This document shows positions 25,161-34,863 of a DNA stretch of 64,000 nucleotides, piece after piece (position 1 is the stretch's first letter; the number at the start of each line of letters is the position of its first letter). Both the position numbers and the translations under genes were made by a program. Origin of the DNA: Bernardetia sp. ABR2-2B. GTDB lineage: Bacteria > Bacteroidota > Bacteroidia > Cytophagales > Bernardetiaceae. The stretch is taken from assembly GCF_037126435.1 (NCBI RefSeq), contig NZ_CP147020.1, positions 5,097,001 through 5,161,000 of the forward strand, read 5' to 3'. The notes under the pieces were generated by a model, which did not search any database, was not told the DNA's origin, and saw only the letters and a list, made by a program, of their open reading frames with translations.

Positions 25161-26165
25161 TTAAAAAATAATTTTCTTTTTGGCTTCTTGCTTGAAAAGT
25201 GATTTATCTATCGGAACAACTCCTAACGATTCACAAACCAAACCACCACCCAAATTAGCCAACTGAGCTACTGTCTTTAGTGGCAATTTTAGAGCCATAC
25301 AAAGTCCTGTAATACTCACAACCGTATCACCAGCACCCGAAACATCAGATATTTCTCGTTTATGAGCTGCTATTTTATGACTTTGAGACGAGTCAGCAAT
25401 ATAAACACCATATTCAGAAAGAGTAATCAAGACTGATTTGAGCTGCATCTTTTGAGCAAGTTCTTTGACGGCAAGAGCAATTTCACTTTCATTTAATTTG
25501 CTCAAATCTGTATTTTTTACATCAATATTTTTTCCTAATCCTTCTTGAAGTTCTTTCAAATTAGGTTTAAAAAGTGTGGCGTTTTTATAGTGCCAAAAGT
25601 TTCTTTTCTTTGGGTCAATGACAGTAGGAATATCTTTTTGATTAGCAAAATCAATGAGTTCTGAAATTACTTTTTCTGTCAGAACGCCCTTATCATAATC
25701 TTCAAAAATAATTACATCAGCTTTGAGAGCGAGTTCTTTTACTTTATTAATCAATTCTTCACTTTCTTGTTCTGAAATAGGTTTTGTAGTCTCTGAATCT
25801 ATACGAAGAAGATGCTGTGAACCTGCCAAAATACGGTGTTTGATAGTAGTAGGACGGTCTTTGCTATGAATAATTCCACCTACATCAATGTTTTGTTCTC
25901 TAAATATTTCAATAAGATTTTCACTTTCTTTATCGTTTCCAACTACCGAACACATAATTGTTTTTGCTCCTAAAGATTTGAGGTTCAAAGCAACGTTTGC
26001 AGCTCCTCCAAGTCGGCTTTCTCTATCTTGCAGATTAACGATAGGAACAGGAGCTTCTGGCGAAATGCGTTCGACCTTCCCCCATAAATACGAATCTATC
26101 ATTACATCTCCAATAACCAGAGCTGTAAGGGTATTAAAATTTTCAAAAATGGAATCCAATGACAT
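25161..26165 (-). CDS. rfaE1: D-glycero-beta-D-manno-heptose-7-phosphate kinase (PfkB family)
   Basis: This 334-residue PfkB-family kinase has VIGDVMIDSYLWGKVERISPEAPVPI-type N-terminus, GGAANVALNLKSLGA near 53-67 and the ATP/catalytic site DVSGAGDTVVS near 274-284 (catalytic Asp in GAGD). The set is diagnostic of RfaE1/HldE kinase domain, which makes heptose-1,7-bisphosphate for lipopolysaccharide core. The adenylyltransferase domain of HldE is absent, so a separate enzyme must complete the pathway. Confidence 0.9.
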   Translation of the reverse strand: MSLDSIFENFNTLTALVIGDVMIDSYLWGKVERISPEAPVPIVNLQDRESRLGGAANVALNLKSLGAKTIMCSVVGNDKESENLIEIFREQNIDVGGIIHSKDRPTTIKHRILAGSQHLLRIDSETTKPISEQESEELINKVKELALKADVIIFEDYDKGVLTEKVISELIDFANQKDIPTVIDPKKRNFWHYKNATLFKPNLKELQEGLGKNIDVKNTDLSKLNESEIALAVKELAQKMQLKSVLITLSEYGVYIADSSQSHKIAAHKREISDVSGAGDTVVSITGLCMALKLPLKTVAQLANLGGGLVCESLGVVPIDKSLFKQEAKKKIIF

Positions 26166-26210
26166 GTGGCAATAAATAATTAAATTTCTTTACTGTTTTG
26201 AGTTTTTGTG

Positions 26211-26245
26211 GTTGTTGGTGTCGCTTTTACTAAAACACCAACAAC
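26211..26245. repeat. dispersed palindrome, GTTGTTGGTGT family
   Basis: GTTGTTGGTGT and ACACCAACAAC are perfect 11-bp arms around a 13-bp loop, 46 bp upstream of the heptose kinase gene start. The loop CGCTTTTACTAAA is the reverse complement type of the TTTAGCGAAGCG loop at 45768-45801, so the two copies are in opposite orientation. Confidence 0.75.
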
Positions 26246-26454
26246 GGCATTTTTCTTTTCGAATCAAACTGATTTGGCAAAGGTCGTAATTATTCAAGTA
26301 AATTAATAAAGAATTAGTTAGATAAAAATAATAAATTTGTATTTCGCTTCAATTTTATAGCTATTTTTTTGCTGTTATGCTTTCAAGCCTTCTCAAAAAA
26401 ACGTATATTTCATTATTGTCTAAATGAGCTACTCACTTTCATTATTTTATTGAT

Positions 26455-28242
26455 TTGCCAGATTCTTCTATTCATATTGATTATTTTGAGGCATTAGCCA
26501 AACTCACTCGTAGCCAAAAAGCCGAATTAAAAGATTTTTCGGAAGCTGTAGAGGAAGTAATTCATACAGCTATTAGCACATTGAAGGTAGCTAGTATAAA
26601 TTTGTGGCTAGTAGATAGAGAGAAAAATCAAATAAAGTGTGTTGCAAATTCACAAGAAGATAAAATAAAAGTCTCTAATAGTGATTTGGATAATGAAAAA
26701 ATGCCTATTTACTTTCAAACGATGGAAGAAGGCGAACTCATCGCTTCAGATAATGTCTATCAAGATAAACGTGTGGAAGAGCTAGTGGAAGTTTATTTTA
26801 AGCCAAATTTAATTACTTCAATTATTGATATGCCTATTCATATTGAAGGAGAACTAAAGGCAGTTTTGTGTTGCAATCATATTGGAGAGGCACGTGAATG
26901 GCAGATTAGAGAACAACAATTTGTGTTGGCTATTGGAAATATTATTGCGCTTCTTTTAGAAATTTGGGAACACAAACAAACCGAAAAGCGTCTTATACAT
27001 AATGATAACCTACTTAGAGGAATTAATTCTTGTATCTTTCAACTTTTTACTACTCTTGATTTTCAAGAAGGATTAGACACAGCAGTTTCTACGATTGGAA
27101 AAGCAACTAAAACAGACCGAGTATTTATTTTTCAGAATTTTTTAGATGATACAAAAGAGGAGTGTTGTAAAATTATTCACGAATGGACAAGCCAACCTGA
27201 GTATAAACAGATTCATAAAAGCGAGTGGAAGAACGTAAACTATAGAGTTACAGGATTAGAAGATTGGAGAAATCAATTGGAAGCTGGAAAGGGAATTAAA
27301 AATATGAAGACAAGTCTTGCCCAAGTAGATAAATATTTCTTATGGAGCAATCATGCTAAATCTACACTTGTTGTTCCTATTTTTGTCCATGAAAAAGAGT
27401 TTTGGGGATTTATAGGATTAGAAGACTGTGAAGGAAAACATATTTGGACACTCACAGAAGAAAGTTTTATTTTTAACCTTGCCATTACCATTGGAGGAAT
27501 ACTGACTACTCAACACGTTGAAAAACTACTAAAAGAAAAGAATGAACAACTCAAAAAGACAAATGATGAGTTAGACCAATTTGTATATAGTGTCTCGCAT
27601 GACTTACGTGCGCCTCTTACTTCTGTGATGGGAATTTTGCAGATACTCAAAACAGACATCGCTAATTTTGATAATGTACAGATGTATCTTCAACTTATTT
27701 CGAAAAGTGTTACACGTTTGGATAATTATATTCGTGAAGTATTGAGTATCTCTAGGAATAGCCGTACAATAATAGCTAATGAAAATATTGATTTTGAAGA
27801 GCTTATAGAAGAAATAAAACAAGACTTAACTTATTTAGAAGAATTCAAACAAGTTGAAGTCAAACTAGATTTAAAATTAGAAAAGAAAAATTTATTTTTT
27901 AAAAGTGATAGAATACGTATAAAAGCTATTTTTGATAATCTTATTTCTAATGCAATTCGTTATCATAATCCTTACCGAGAAGATAGTTTCGTTGAAGTAT
28001 TGATTGAGATAGATAACAAAAAAGCAGAAATTACAATTCAAGACAATGGATTAGGGATTAGCAAAGTTCATATCGAACACATCTTTGATATGTTTTATAG
28101 AGCCAATGACCAAAAAATGGGTTCTGGCTTGGGACTTTATATTGTAAAAGAAACCGTTTTGAAACTCAAAGGCACGATAGAAATAGATTCTACTCCCAAT
28201 GAAGGAACGACATTTAGTATTATGCTGCCTAATAGAAAATGA
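26455..28242 (+). CDS. cytosolic dual-GAF sensor histidine kinase
   Basis: The frame begins at TTG 26455 (ATT 26449 is the only other nearby option; the upstream in-frame stop is at 26425). The 595 residues hold a first GAF domain near 10-175, a second near 195-355, a short coiled coil, then HisKA with VSHDLRAPLTSVMG near 379-392 (phospho-acceptor His) and a HATPase with N box ISNAIRYH, DNGLGISKVH and GSGLGLYIVKE. There is no membrane segment or receiver domain, so the partner response regulator is elsewhere. Confidence 0.88.
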   Translation: MPDSSIHIDYFEALAKLTRSQKAELKDFSEAVEEVIHTAISTLKVASINLWLVDREKNQIKCVANSQEDKIKVSNSDLDNEKMPIYFQTMEEGELIASDNVYQDKRVEELVEVYFKPNLITSIIDMPIHIEGELKAVLCCNHIGEAREWQIREQQFVLAIGNIIALLLEIWEHKQTEKRLIHNDNLLRGINSCIFQLFTTLDFQEGLDTAVSTIGKATKTDRVFIFQNFLDDTKEECCKIIHEWTSQPEYKQIHKSEWKNVNYRVTGLEDWRNQLEAGKGIKNMKTSLAQVDKYFLWSNHAKSTLVVPIFVHEKEFWGFIGLEDCEGKHIWTLTEESFIFNLAITIGGILTTQHVEKLLKEKNEQLKKTNDELDQFVYSVSHDLRAPLTSVMGILQILKTDIANFDNVQMYLQLISKSVTRLDNYIREVLSISRNSRTIIANENIDFEELIEEIKQDLTYLEEFKQVEVKLDLKLEKKNLFFKSDRIRIKAIFDNLISNAIRYHNPYREDSFVEVLIEIDNKKAEITIQDNGLGISKVHIEHIFDMFYRANDQKMGSGLGLYIVKETVLKLKGTIEIDSTPNEGTTFSIMLPNRK

Positions 28243-28273
28243 TTTTATTAACTTATAAAACTTCGTTTCTTTC

Positions 28274-28306
28274 AACCGTCAACGAGACTTCGCCGTCGTT
28301 GAGGAT
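28274..28306 (+). repeat. dispersed palindrome, AACCGTC-GAGGAT type
   Basis: The unit runs from AACCGTC to GAGGAT with internal TCAACGA and TCGTTGA arms. A copy in opposite orientation lies at 31006-31039 and a half site (TCAACGAGGAT) at 37396-37406. It lies between the convergent 3' ends of the histidine kinase and the STAND gene. Confidence 0.65.
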
Positions 28307-28360
28307 AAAAGCCATGCGTTTTATATTTTCTTAGTTTTTCGTAGGGTTGGTAAGTGTTTT

Positions 28361-30754
28361 TTATTGGAGTTGTTTTAATAGTTTGCTGCTGTCTTCAAAT
28401 TGTCTTGCAAAAGTAGGGTAGTTAGGAAAGTCTTTAGCTAATTCTTTAAATAATCTAACTGATTCTTTTATGTGTGATTTGGACTTCTCATTTTGATTTA
28501 TTTTTCTGTAAGTAGAAAATAGCTTTACATGTGAACAAGCCAAGCCACTTTTTAAATCTATATTCATAGAATAATCACTATAAAGTTTTTCATATGATTC
28601 AACTTGCTTTCTATAAAAATATAATGCTTTTGTGAAATCTTGTGTTTGGTTTCCTATCTCAAAATGAATATTTCCTAAAAACTGATAAGATATTGCGAGA
28701 CTTATTTTTAAATTAATATCATTAGGAAACTGCTTACAATAAGTTTCTTCCAAATTATTATTTTCCTTGAAAAATTTTAATGCTTCACTTAAATTACCTA
28801 ATTTTTGATGTGTTTCTCCAAGTTTTGAGTAGGATATAGCTAATCCATGCATGAAAATAATATCGTTAGGAAACATATTGCAACAGTTTTTTTCTAAATG
28901 ATGGTATTTCTCATAAAAATGTAATGCCATTTTAAAATTACCCAAACTTTGATATACTTCTCCCAATCTAGAATAAGAAACTGCTAAGCTATTATTACAC
29001 TCTTTCAGAAAGGGAAAATCTATAAATAATATTTCTATCATATTGTTATATATCATGAAGCACTGTAATGCTTTATTAGGTTCTCCTAATTCTTGATATA
29101 TTTCTCCTAGCTTAGAGCAAGATATAGCTATTCCACTTGTTACATCAGGATTATTAGTATATTTTTTATCAAGGTTATGATATATAAAGTAAGCCTTTGA
29201 ATACATTTGTTCAGCTTCATATATGTATCCTGTTTTTACATAAAAACTACCCAGTCTATTACATAGTATTCCTTTAGCCTCGCTATCTTCTACATATTTT
29301 ATAATTGACTGTGCATATTTTTTGTACTGTAAAGCATCTCTATAGTTTTCTTTGTGATAATTATAATTATCTCTCCAGTCGAATAGTCCATTTAAACTAA
29401 TCATCATCTTCTCATAATCCTCATCTAATCTATCTTCATTCTTATACCTAACAATTTCAGCCAAAAGCGCATGTATTTCAAATGCTTTTCCATCTTTATT
29501 GATTAATCCTCTTTCATTAAGCCCAGTAGAAAGTTCTTGCCAATGGTCTTCATCTTCGCCTAATAGAGTCTTCCAAGTTTGTTTTGTAATAGGTAGATTT
29601 GGCAAAACACTATATACATTGAGTAATTTTAGTTCTTCTTCTGTTAGATTTTCTAAAGGAAATAATTGAAGCAAATACTCAAAAATATCTTTTATTTTTT
29701 CTTGGCTGTGTGTAGTGGTAAGATTTGTTTTTTCATCAATATTCAATCCTTTTTCGGCTAGTTTTTGATTGGTTTCTTCAAAAGTCCAGTCTTTTCTTTT
29801 TATATTTTTGGCTACTAATTCTATTGCTAAAGGGTGCAGAGCCAAACGATTTACAAGGCGTTGAATTTGTGCTTTTTCTTCTTTACTTAAATTTTCAATA
29901 GTTTTTCCATAATAAACACAAAAAATAGCGATAGCATCTTCTGGCGTAGCTTGTTGCAGTTCGAAAGAATACATAAAATCAATTTTCTGACGAGAAGTAG
30001 TCAGTATTTCCCAATCTGATTGTATCAAATCTTTGAGTAAATGTGAGTTTTCAGAAGCATCATCAATGAGTAAAAGTTTTTTTCCTTCTAAATTAGAAAG
30101 TGCATTTTTGATAATATCAAAGATAATTTCATTGCGATTTGGTGTTTGATACGGAATAGAATTGACTTTTTCTGCAATTTCTAAATTATCTAAAAGCGTA
30201 TAATTATTAAATGTATCATAAACATTTGATTTGCCTTCCAAAAATAAAGCAAAATCATATTCTTTATAGTTTTCTAAGAAAAAGGCTTTTGAAAGTGCCG
30301 ATTTTCCTATTCCACCAATTCCATTGATACTTGTTAGCGAAATATTTTTTTGAGTAGAAATTTGTTCTTTCAGTTCTGCTAATTCTTTTTTACGTCCTTC
30401 AAATGCTTCGTTGTAAGGTAGTTTTGTTAGAACAGAATTTATTTTTTTCTCTCTTTCTATTTGATTAATAATGATGTTTATATTAACTCTCGTTTTATCA
30501 AATTTTTGCCATTCAAATTCGTTCAAATCTAATGGTAAAGAGTCTAAAATTTTATTTAATTCTTCATTATTTATTTCACTTTGTTGTTCTGGGGGAAGGT
30601 TTCTTAAAGTTTCCACTTGATTTTCAAGTTCTTTTATTCGCTGTTCTAAATCAAATTCTAAGGGAGGATAAGAAACATAGGCTTTTTTAAGACGATAAAA
30701 ACTAAGTCTTTTGATAAGTTGGTCAAGAAGTGGATTTATTTTTTCAGCTTTCAT
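28361..30754 (-). CDS. NB-ARC-type STAND ATPase with TPR repeats
   Basis: The 797-residue protein has an N-terminal part of about 115 residues (charged, helical, possible effector or adaptor), then an NB-ARC ATPase: EGRKKELAELKEQI near 119-132, P-loop GIGGIGKS near 145-152, Walker B LLLIDDA near 227-233, sensor ILTTSR near 250-255 and ALHPLAIEL near 310, a GLPL-like motif. A winged-helix region near 370-450 precedes about seven TPR repeats (near 490-790) with recurring SYSKLGE-x-x-x-x-LG. STAND proteins act as signal- or invader-triggered switches. No known effector domain is recognised. Inverted palindromic repeats flank the gene. Confidence 0.82.
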   Translation of the reverse strand: MKAEKINPLLDQLIKRLSFYRLKKAYVSYPPLEFDLEQRIKELENQVETLRNLPPEQQSEINNEELNKILDSLPLDLNEFEWQKFDKTRVNINIIINQIEREKKINSVLTKLPYNEAFEGRKKELAELKEQISTQKNISLTSINGIGGIGKSALSKAFFLENYKEYDFALFLEGKSNVYDTFNNYTLLDNLEIAEKVNSIPYQTPNRNEIIFDIIKNALSNLEGKKLLLIDDASENSHLLKDLIQSDWEILTTSRQKIDFMYSFELQQATPEDAIAIFCVYYGKTIENLSKEEKAQIQRLVNRLALHPLAIELVAKNIKRKDWTFEETNQKLAEKGLNIDEKTNLTTTHSQEKIKDIFEYLLQLFPLENLTEEELKLLNVYSVLPNLPITKQTWKTLLGEDEDHWQELSTGLNERGLINKDGKAFEIHALLAEIVRYKNEDRLDEDYEKMMISLNGLFDWRDNYNYHKENYRDALQYKKYAQSIIKYVEDSEAKGILCNRLGSFYVKTGYIYEAEQMYSKAYFIYHNLDKKYTNNPDVTSGIAISCSKLGEIYQELGEPNKALQCFMIYNNMIEILFIDFPFLKECNNSLAVSYSRLGEVYQSLGNFKMALHFYEKYHHLEKNCCNMFPNDIIFMHGLAISYSKLGETHQKLGNLSEALKFFKENNNLEETYCKQFPNDINLKISLAISYQFLGNIHFEIGNQTQDFTKALYFYRKQVESYEKLYSDYSMNIDLKSGLACSHVKLFSTYRKINQNEKSKSHIKESVRLFKELAKDFPNYPTFARQFEDSSKLLKQLQ

Positions 30755-30800
30755 AGGAGGTAAGTTGTGAGTTTTTATAATTGTTATTCAAATAAAAACT

Positions 30801-30841
30801 TTGTCAGTAGTTGTTTTGATAATCCAAAATAACTCTGACAA
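30801..30841. repeat. inverted repeat upstream of STAND gene
   Basis: TTGTCAGTAGTT (30801-30812) pairs with AACTCTGACAA (30831-30841) with one bulge. It shares the TGACAG/CTGTCA core with the palindrome at 30864-30913. Confidence 0.5.
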
Positions 30842-30863
30842 TAGTTTGGTATAGAAAGGTTTA

Positions 30864-30913
30864 TTTTTTCAACTATTGACAGCCTTTTGAAAGGACTGTC
30901 AAAGTTGAAAAAA
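30864..30913. repeat. 50-bp palindrome upstream of STAND gene
   Basis: Nested arms TTTTTTCAAC (30864-30873), TTGACAG and CCTTT pair with AAAGG, CTGTCAA and GTTGAAAAAA (30904-30913). It could be an operator or a transcription-blocking hairpin in the STAND gene upstream region. Confidence 0.5.
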
Positions 30914-31005
30914 TGCTACAACTTGTTTGATTGCATCGATTTTCATTTCTTTTATAAAAGTGTCTCGAAACAAGATACAAATAAAAATAAAAAGAGGAGC
31001 ATTCA

Positions 31006-31039
31006 ATCCTCGTTGACGGCAACGACTCAACGACGGTTA
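31006..31039 (-). repeat. dispersed palindrome, AACCGTC-GAGGAT type
   Basis: Read leftward from 31039 it goes AACCGTC, GTTGAG, GCCGTC, AACGAGGAT, the same skeleton as 28274-28306 in opposite orientation. The two copies bracket the STAND gene. Confidence 0.65.
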
Positions 31040-31232
31040 GTAAATAAGTTGCTTTCTAAAACATTCCAATTAATCAAACTATTTCAATTCTCAATCTTTC
31101 TTTGTATTTTTGTTAATTAATTTAAACTCAAAATGTAGCAAACACTTTCCAAGGTGTTGATGAATAAATTATAAATTAAAATAATAAGGACTTCTAAGCC
31201 ATAAAAGGGAATAATCTATATAAGAAAACCGT

Positions 31233-33029
31233 ATGAAAAACATCAGAAATTTTTGCATCATTGCACACATTGACCACGGAAAAAGTACGCTTGCCGACCG
31301 TCTTCTCCAAACCACCAATACTATTACCGAACGCCAAATGCAGGCGCAAGTTTTGGACGATATGGATTTGGAACGTGAGCGTGGAATTACGATAAAAAGC
31401 CACGCTATTCAGATGAATTATATAGACCCTGAAACGAAAGAAGAATATATTTTAAATTTGATTGATACTCCCGGTCATGTAGATTTTTCGTATGAGGTTT
31501 CTCGTTCGATTGCTGCTTGTGAAGGTGCTTTATTGATTGTAGATGCAGCACAAGGCATTGAAGCACAGACAATTTCGAATCTTTATTTAGCTTTGGGAAA
31601 TGATTTGACGATTATTCCTGTGATGAATAAAATTGATTTACCAAGCGCACAGCCCGAAGTAGTGGCAGATGAAATTATGAATTTGATTGATTGTGAGCGT
31701 GAAGACGTTATTTCTGCTTCGGCAAAAGAAGGAATAGGCATTGCAGAAATCTTAGATGCGATTGTGAAAAAAATTCCTGCACCAGTTGGAAATCCTGATG
31801 AAGAACTTCAAGCACTTATTTTTGATTCTGAGTACAATACGTACAGAGGAATTGAGGTAATTTTTAGAGTGATGAACGGTACTATCAAAAAAGGCGATAA
31901 AGTAAAATTTATGGCAACAGGAAGAGAATATGAAGCCGATGAAATTGGTATTTTGGGATTAGAACAAAAGCCACAAAAAGAAATAAAAGCTGGAAATGTA
32001 GGGTATCTTATTTCTGGAATCAAACAAGCCAAAGAGGTAAAAGTAGGAGATACAATTACCCACGTAGAAAAGCCTTGTAAGAAAATGATTGAAGGTTTTG
32101 AGAATGTAAAACCAATGGTTTTTGCAGGAATCTACCCAGTAGAAACGACTGATTTTGAGGAGCTTCGTGCATCTATGGAGAAACTTCAACTCAACGATTC
32201 AGCTCTTATCTGGGAACCTGAAACGTCAGCAGCCTTAGGTTTTGGTTTCCGTTGTGGATTCTTAGGAATGCTTCACATGGAAATCGTACAAGAGCGTTTG
32301 GAAAGAGAGTTTGATATGACTGTTATTATGACTGTTCCTTCAGTTCGTTTTCAAGTTACTACCAAAAAAGAGGGTGTTTATAATGTCAGTGCACCATCTG
32401 AAATGCCAGACCCTGGATTTTTGGAGAAAGTAGAAGAGCCTTTTATCAGAGCTTCCATTATCACAAAGTCGGATTATATTGGTCAGGTTATCAAAATCTG
32501 TATGGATAATCGTGGTATTTTGCTTAATCAAACCTATCTGACACCTGAGCGTGTAGAAATGATTTTTGAGATGCCACTTGCAGAGATTGTATTTGATTTT
32601 TATGATAGATTAAAGACAGTTTCTCGTGGCTACGCTTCTTTTGATTATGAATTGATTGGTCTTCGTCAGTCAAATATGGTCAAGCTAGATGTAATGCTCA
32701 ATGGAGAACCTGTTGATGCCCTCTCTGCCATTGTACACAGAGATAAAGCCTACGAGTGGGGAAAACGTCTGTGTGAAAACTTGAAAGAACTTTTACCTCG
32801 TCAGCAGTTTGAGATTGCTATTCAAGCAGCTATTGGAGCAAAAGTGATTGCTAGAGAAACTATTTCAGCACTTCGTAAAAATGTAATTGCAAAATGTTAT
32901 GGTGGAGATATTTCTCGTAAACGTAAACTACTAGAAAAGCAGAAAAAAGGTAAAAAACGTATGCGTCAGATTGGTTCTGTAGAAGTTCCTCAAGAAGCAT
33001 TTATGGCTGTTTTGAAGATTAATAACTAA
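31233..33029 (+). CDS. lepA: elongation factor 4 (LepA)
   Basis: The 598-residue GTPase has all translational GTPase motifs: G1 AHIDHGKST near residues 10-18, G2 RGITIKS near 49-55, G3 DTPGHVDF near 77-84 and G4 NKID near 131. The LepA-specific C-terminal domain ends with [23 protein letters not shown]-type sequence. LepA acts on stalled ribosomes and in assembly. The length is typical. It is probably monocistronic, with a heptamer repeat directly after the stop and a terminator at 33087-33126. Confidence 0.98.
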   Translation: MKNIRNFCIIAHIDHGKSTLADRLLQTTNTITERQMQAQVLDDMDLERERGITIKSHAIQMNYIDPETKEEYILNLIDTPGHVDFSYEVSRSIAACEGALLIVDAAQGIEAQTISNLYLALGNDLTIIPVMNKIDLPSAQPEVVADEIMNLIDCEREDVISASAKEGIGIAEILDAIVKKIPAPVGNPDEELQALIFDSEYNTYRGIEVIFRVMNGTIKKGDKVKFMATGREYEADEIGILGLEQKPQKEIKAGNVGYLISGIKQAKEVKVGDTITHVEKPCKKMIEGFENVKPMVFAGIYPVETTDFEELRASMEKLQLNDSALIWEPETSAALGFGFRCGFLGMLHMEIVQERLEREFDMTVIMTVPSVRFQVTTKKEGVYNVSAPSEMPDPGFLEKVEEPFIRASIITKSDYIGQVIKICMDNRGILLNQTYLTPERVEMIFEMPLAEIVFDFYDRLKTVSRGYASFDYELIGLRQSNMVKLDVMLNGEPVDALSAIVHRDKAYEWGKRLCENLKELLPRQQFEIAIQAAIGAKVIARETISALRKNVIAKCYGGDISRKRKLLEKQKKGKKRMRQIGSVEVPQEAFMAVLKINN

Positions 33030-33036
33030 AATTTAC

Positions 33037-33072
33037 AGTTACCAGTAACTAGTAGAATAGTTACCAGTTAAT
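33037..33072 (+). repeat. 7-bp tandem repeat after lepA stop (CAGTTAC type)
   Basis: Units CAGTTAC, CAGTAAC, TAGTAGAA (8 nt), TAGTTAC and CAGTTAA begin 7 bp after the lepA stop codon. Confidence 0.75.
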
Positions 33073-33086
33073 TTCAATTTTAGTAC

Positions 33087-33126
33087 AAAAAAAGCAATTT
33101 CAATAAAATGAAATTGCTTTTTTTAT
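33087..33126. terminator. bidirectional terminator after lepA
   Basis: AAAGCAATTTC (33091-33101) pairs perfectly with GAAATTGCTTT (33110-33120), with A and T runs on either side, between the convergent genes ending at 33029 and 33160. Confidence 0.8.
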
Positions 33127-33159
33127 GCTTACTTGAAATTTACGGATTGAGCTAAAATA

Positions 33160-33804
33160 TTAATTCATAGCAGCTTTAAAAATATCTACTACAATTGGCT
33201 TTAATCCACTTCTAAAAAACTCAACGGCTACTACCATTACGATAAGTCCCATTAATCGCATCAAAATTTTATTTCCTGTTTCTCCTAACATCTTTGATAT
33301 TTTGGAAGAAGCCCAAAGCGTAAAGAAAGTAATTAAGCAAATAATAAACATTACTCCTATCAAAACAATTTTTTTATCGATAGTTCCTGCATCTTGCATC
33401 ATGACAATAGAATTTGTAATTGCTCCAGGACCACAAATCATTGGAATCGCTAATGGAGTAATAGAAATATCAGTAACGTAGCTCTTAACTGATTCCTTTG
33501 CTATTTTAGTACGAATGAGACGTGCTTGAAGCATATCATAACCCATCATAAAGAATATAATTCCTCCTACTATACGAAAAGCATCTGCCGAAATTCCGAA
33601 AAACTCAAAGAGTAATTGTCCTGAAAAAGCAAAGGCAATCATTGTAAAAAAAGCAGTAACAAGTGCTTTTCTTGCCGTAGCCGTACGGTCTGCATCACTA
33701 AGGTCTGCTGTCATTGTCATAAAGACAGGCATTACTCCTAAAGGATTAATGATGGTAAAGTAAGTCGTAAAACAAACTAATCCAAATTTTATTAATTCGT
33801 CCAT
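33160..33804 (-). CDS. MarC-family integral membrane protein
   Basis: The 214-residue protein has six hydrophobic helices and MarC (UPF0056) signatures: TIINPLGVMPVFMTMTADLS near 17-36, FGISADAFRIVGGIIFFMMGYDML near 69-92 and TPLAIPMICGPGAI near 116-129. MarC proteins are inner-membrane proteins of unclear transport role. The start ATG is clear and a -7 box lies at 33878-33885. Confidence 0.93.
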   Translation of the reverse strand: MDELIKFGLVCFTTYFTIINPLGVMPVFMTMTADLSDADRTATARKALVTAFFTMIAFAFSGQLLFEFFGISADAFRIVGGIIFFMMGYDMLQARLIRTKIAKESVKSYVTDISITPLAIPMICGPGAITNSIVMMQDAGTIDKKIVLIGVMFIICLITFFTLWASSKISKMLGETGNKILMRLMGLIVMVVAVEFFRSGLKPIVVDIFKAAMN

Positions 33805-34201
33805 TTTTAATTTATTTCTAAGTTATTTTTTGAATAAAAAAGAGGGTTTTTTGTTTGTGTCTCTTTTTTTAAGGCTGCAAAAGTACGAATAACAAATGAG
33901 AATAAGAACGATTTAATAAAAACTTATTTTTAAATAAAAAAACGAGTTCTTGAGTTTATACTTTATTAGGGCTAAATATTTTTAATAAAAAGCTAAAAGG
34001 GTATTTGTTTTCTAAATTATATATATTAAATTGTGGATAGCTTATAATAAAATATCGCTTTAAGTCGCATTAACTATTTCTGTAATCATAGCGATTCTCT
34101 TTTTCGAACTCTATAAAGGATTAGGTACGGTAAGCGAAGCGAATAGTCTTTTTATTCGTTGAAATTATTATTTAATTAATTCTCCTATATTTCGGCAGAA
34201 T
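33805..34201. other. 397-bp spacer between divergent marC-type and siaB-type genes
   Basis: No gene is supported. It contains the marC-side -7 box (33878-33885) and, in the leader of that gene, a weak hairpin of AAAAAAGAG with CTCTTTTTT. A GC-richer patch GTACGGTAAGCGAAGCG near 34125-34142 resembles fragments of the dispersed palindrome family. Confidence 0.35.
33878..33885 (-). promoter_or_regulatory. -7 promoter box for MarC-family gene
   Basis: CAAAAGTA on the + strand reads TACTTTTG leftward, an exact TAnnTTTG box 74 bp before the start codon. The -33 element is not clear. Confidence 0.45.
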
Positions 34202-34789
34202 ATGCACGACGATTTTCAGATTACTAAATATTACAACGAATTTAATAAAAATGGTGTTACTGCTATTTTTCAAGGTGCTTTGTCGCAGTCTGTTTTGTCA
34301 GAAATAGCAGAAAATTTAAAAGAAAAGATTGCAGACAGGGAAACTATAAAAAGCAAAATCTTTGCTATTTTTATAGAACTTGCTCAAAATATTTATCACC
34401 ATTCAGCAGATAAAAAACACTTCCATACTTCTGATTCTCATATTGGAGTTGGGATAGTAGCTATTCGTGAGCTATCTGGTTGTTATTCTTTAAGTGCTGG
34501 AAACATGGTAGAAAAACACCAAAGAGAAGCCCTAGAAGAACGCTGTGATTATATCAATGGATTAGATAAAAAACATCTAACAGAATATTATAGGCAGGAA
34601 CGAAAAAATGCAAAAGGAAAAACCAGTACAGGCGCACACGTTGGTCTGATAGACATGGTAAGGCGTTCTGGAAATCCCTTAGAGATAAATTTTGAAACTA
34701 TTTCAGAAAAGTTAAGTTTTTTTTCTATCACAGTAACTGTAGATAAAGACTGGCAACCAATAAATACAGAAAAAAATACTAAACTATAA
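34202..34789 (+). CDS. SiaB-family protein kinase
   Basis: The 195-residue protein matches the SiaB/DUF6272 GHKL-like kinase family: FAIFIELAQNIYHHSAD near 55-71 is the N-box region, SDSHIGVGIVAIRE near 78-91, and GAHVGLIDMVRRSG near 141-154. In Pseudomonas SiaB phosphorylates SiaC. The next gene 74 bp downstream encodes a SiaC-type protein, and a HAMP-SpoIIE phosphatase like SiaA lies at 37452-39455 on the other strand. The motif set and the neighbour make the call strong. Confidence 0.85.
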   Translation: MHDDFQITKYYNEFNKNGVTAIFQGALSQSVLSEIAENLKEKIADRETIKSKIFAIFIELAQNIYHHSADKKHFHTSDSHIGVGIVAIRELSGCYSLSAGNMVEKHQREALEERCDYINGLDKKHLTEYYRQERKNAKGKTSTGAHVGLIDMVRRSGNPLEINFETISEKLSFFSITVTVDKDWQPINTEKNTKL

Positions 34790-34863
34790 AATAAATTGAT
34801 AGTGAAATTATTTTGAAATAATAACCTAGAAAGCATTAGCTATCAGAATCATAGCAGATAATT

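Larger units (their letters stand above)
30755..31232. other. 478-bp spacer with three palindromes between STAND gene and lepA
   Basis: No credible gene is present; a 77-codon frame at 30887-31120 runs through the palindromic repeats and looks random. Structures seen are a hairpin at 30801-30841, a 50-bp palindrome at 30864-30913 and the dispersed repeat at 31006-31039. Confidence 0.5.

Noticed and set aside
30887-31120. 77-codon frame upstream of lepA
   Set aside because: It runs through a palindrome and the AACCGTC-type repeat, so its residues follow the repeat DNA and not a protein family.
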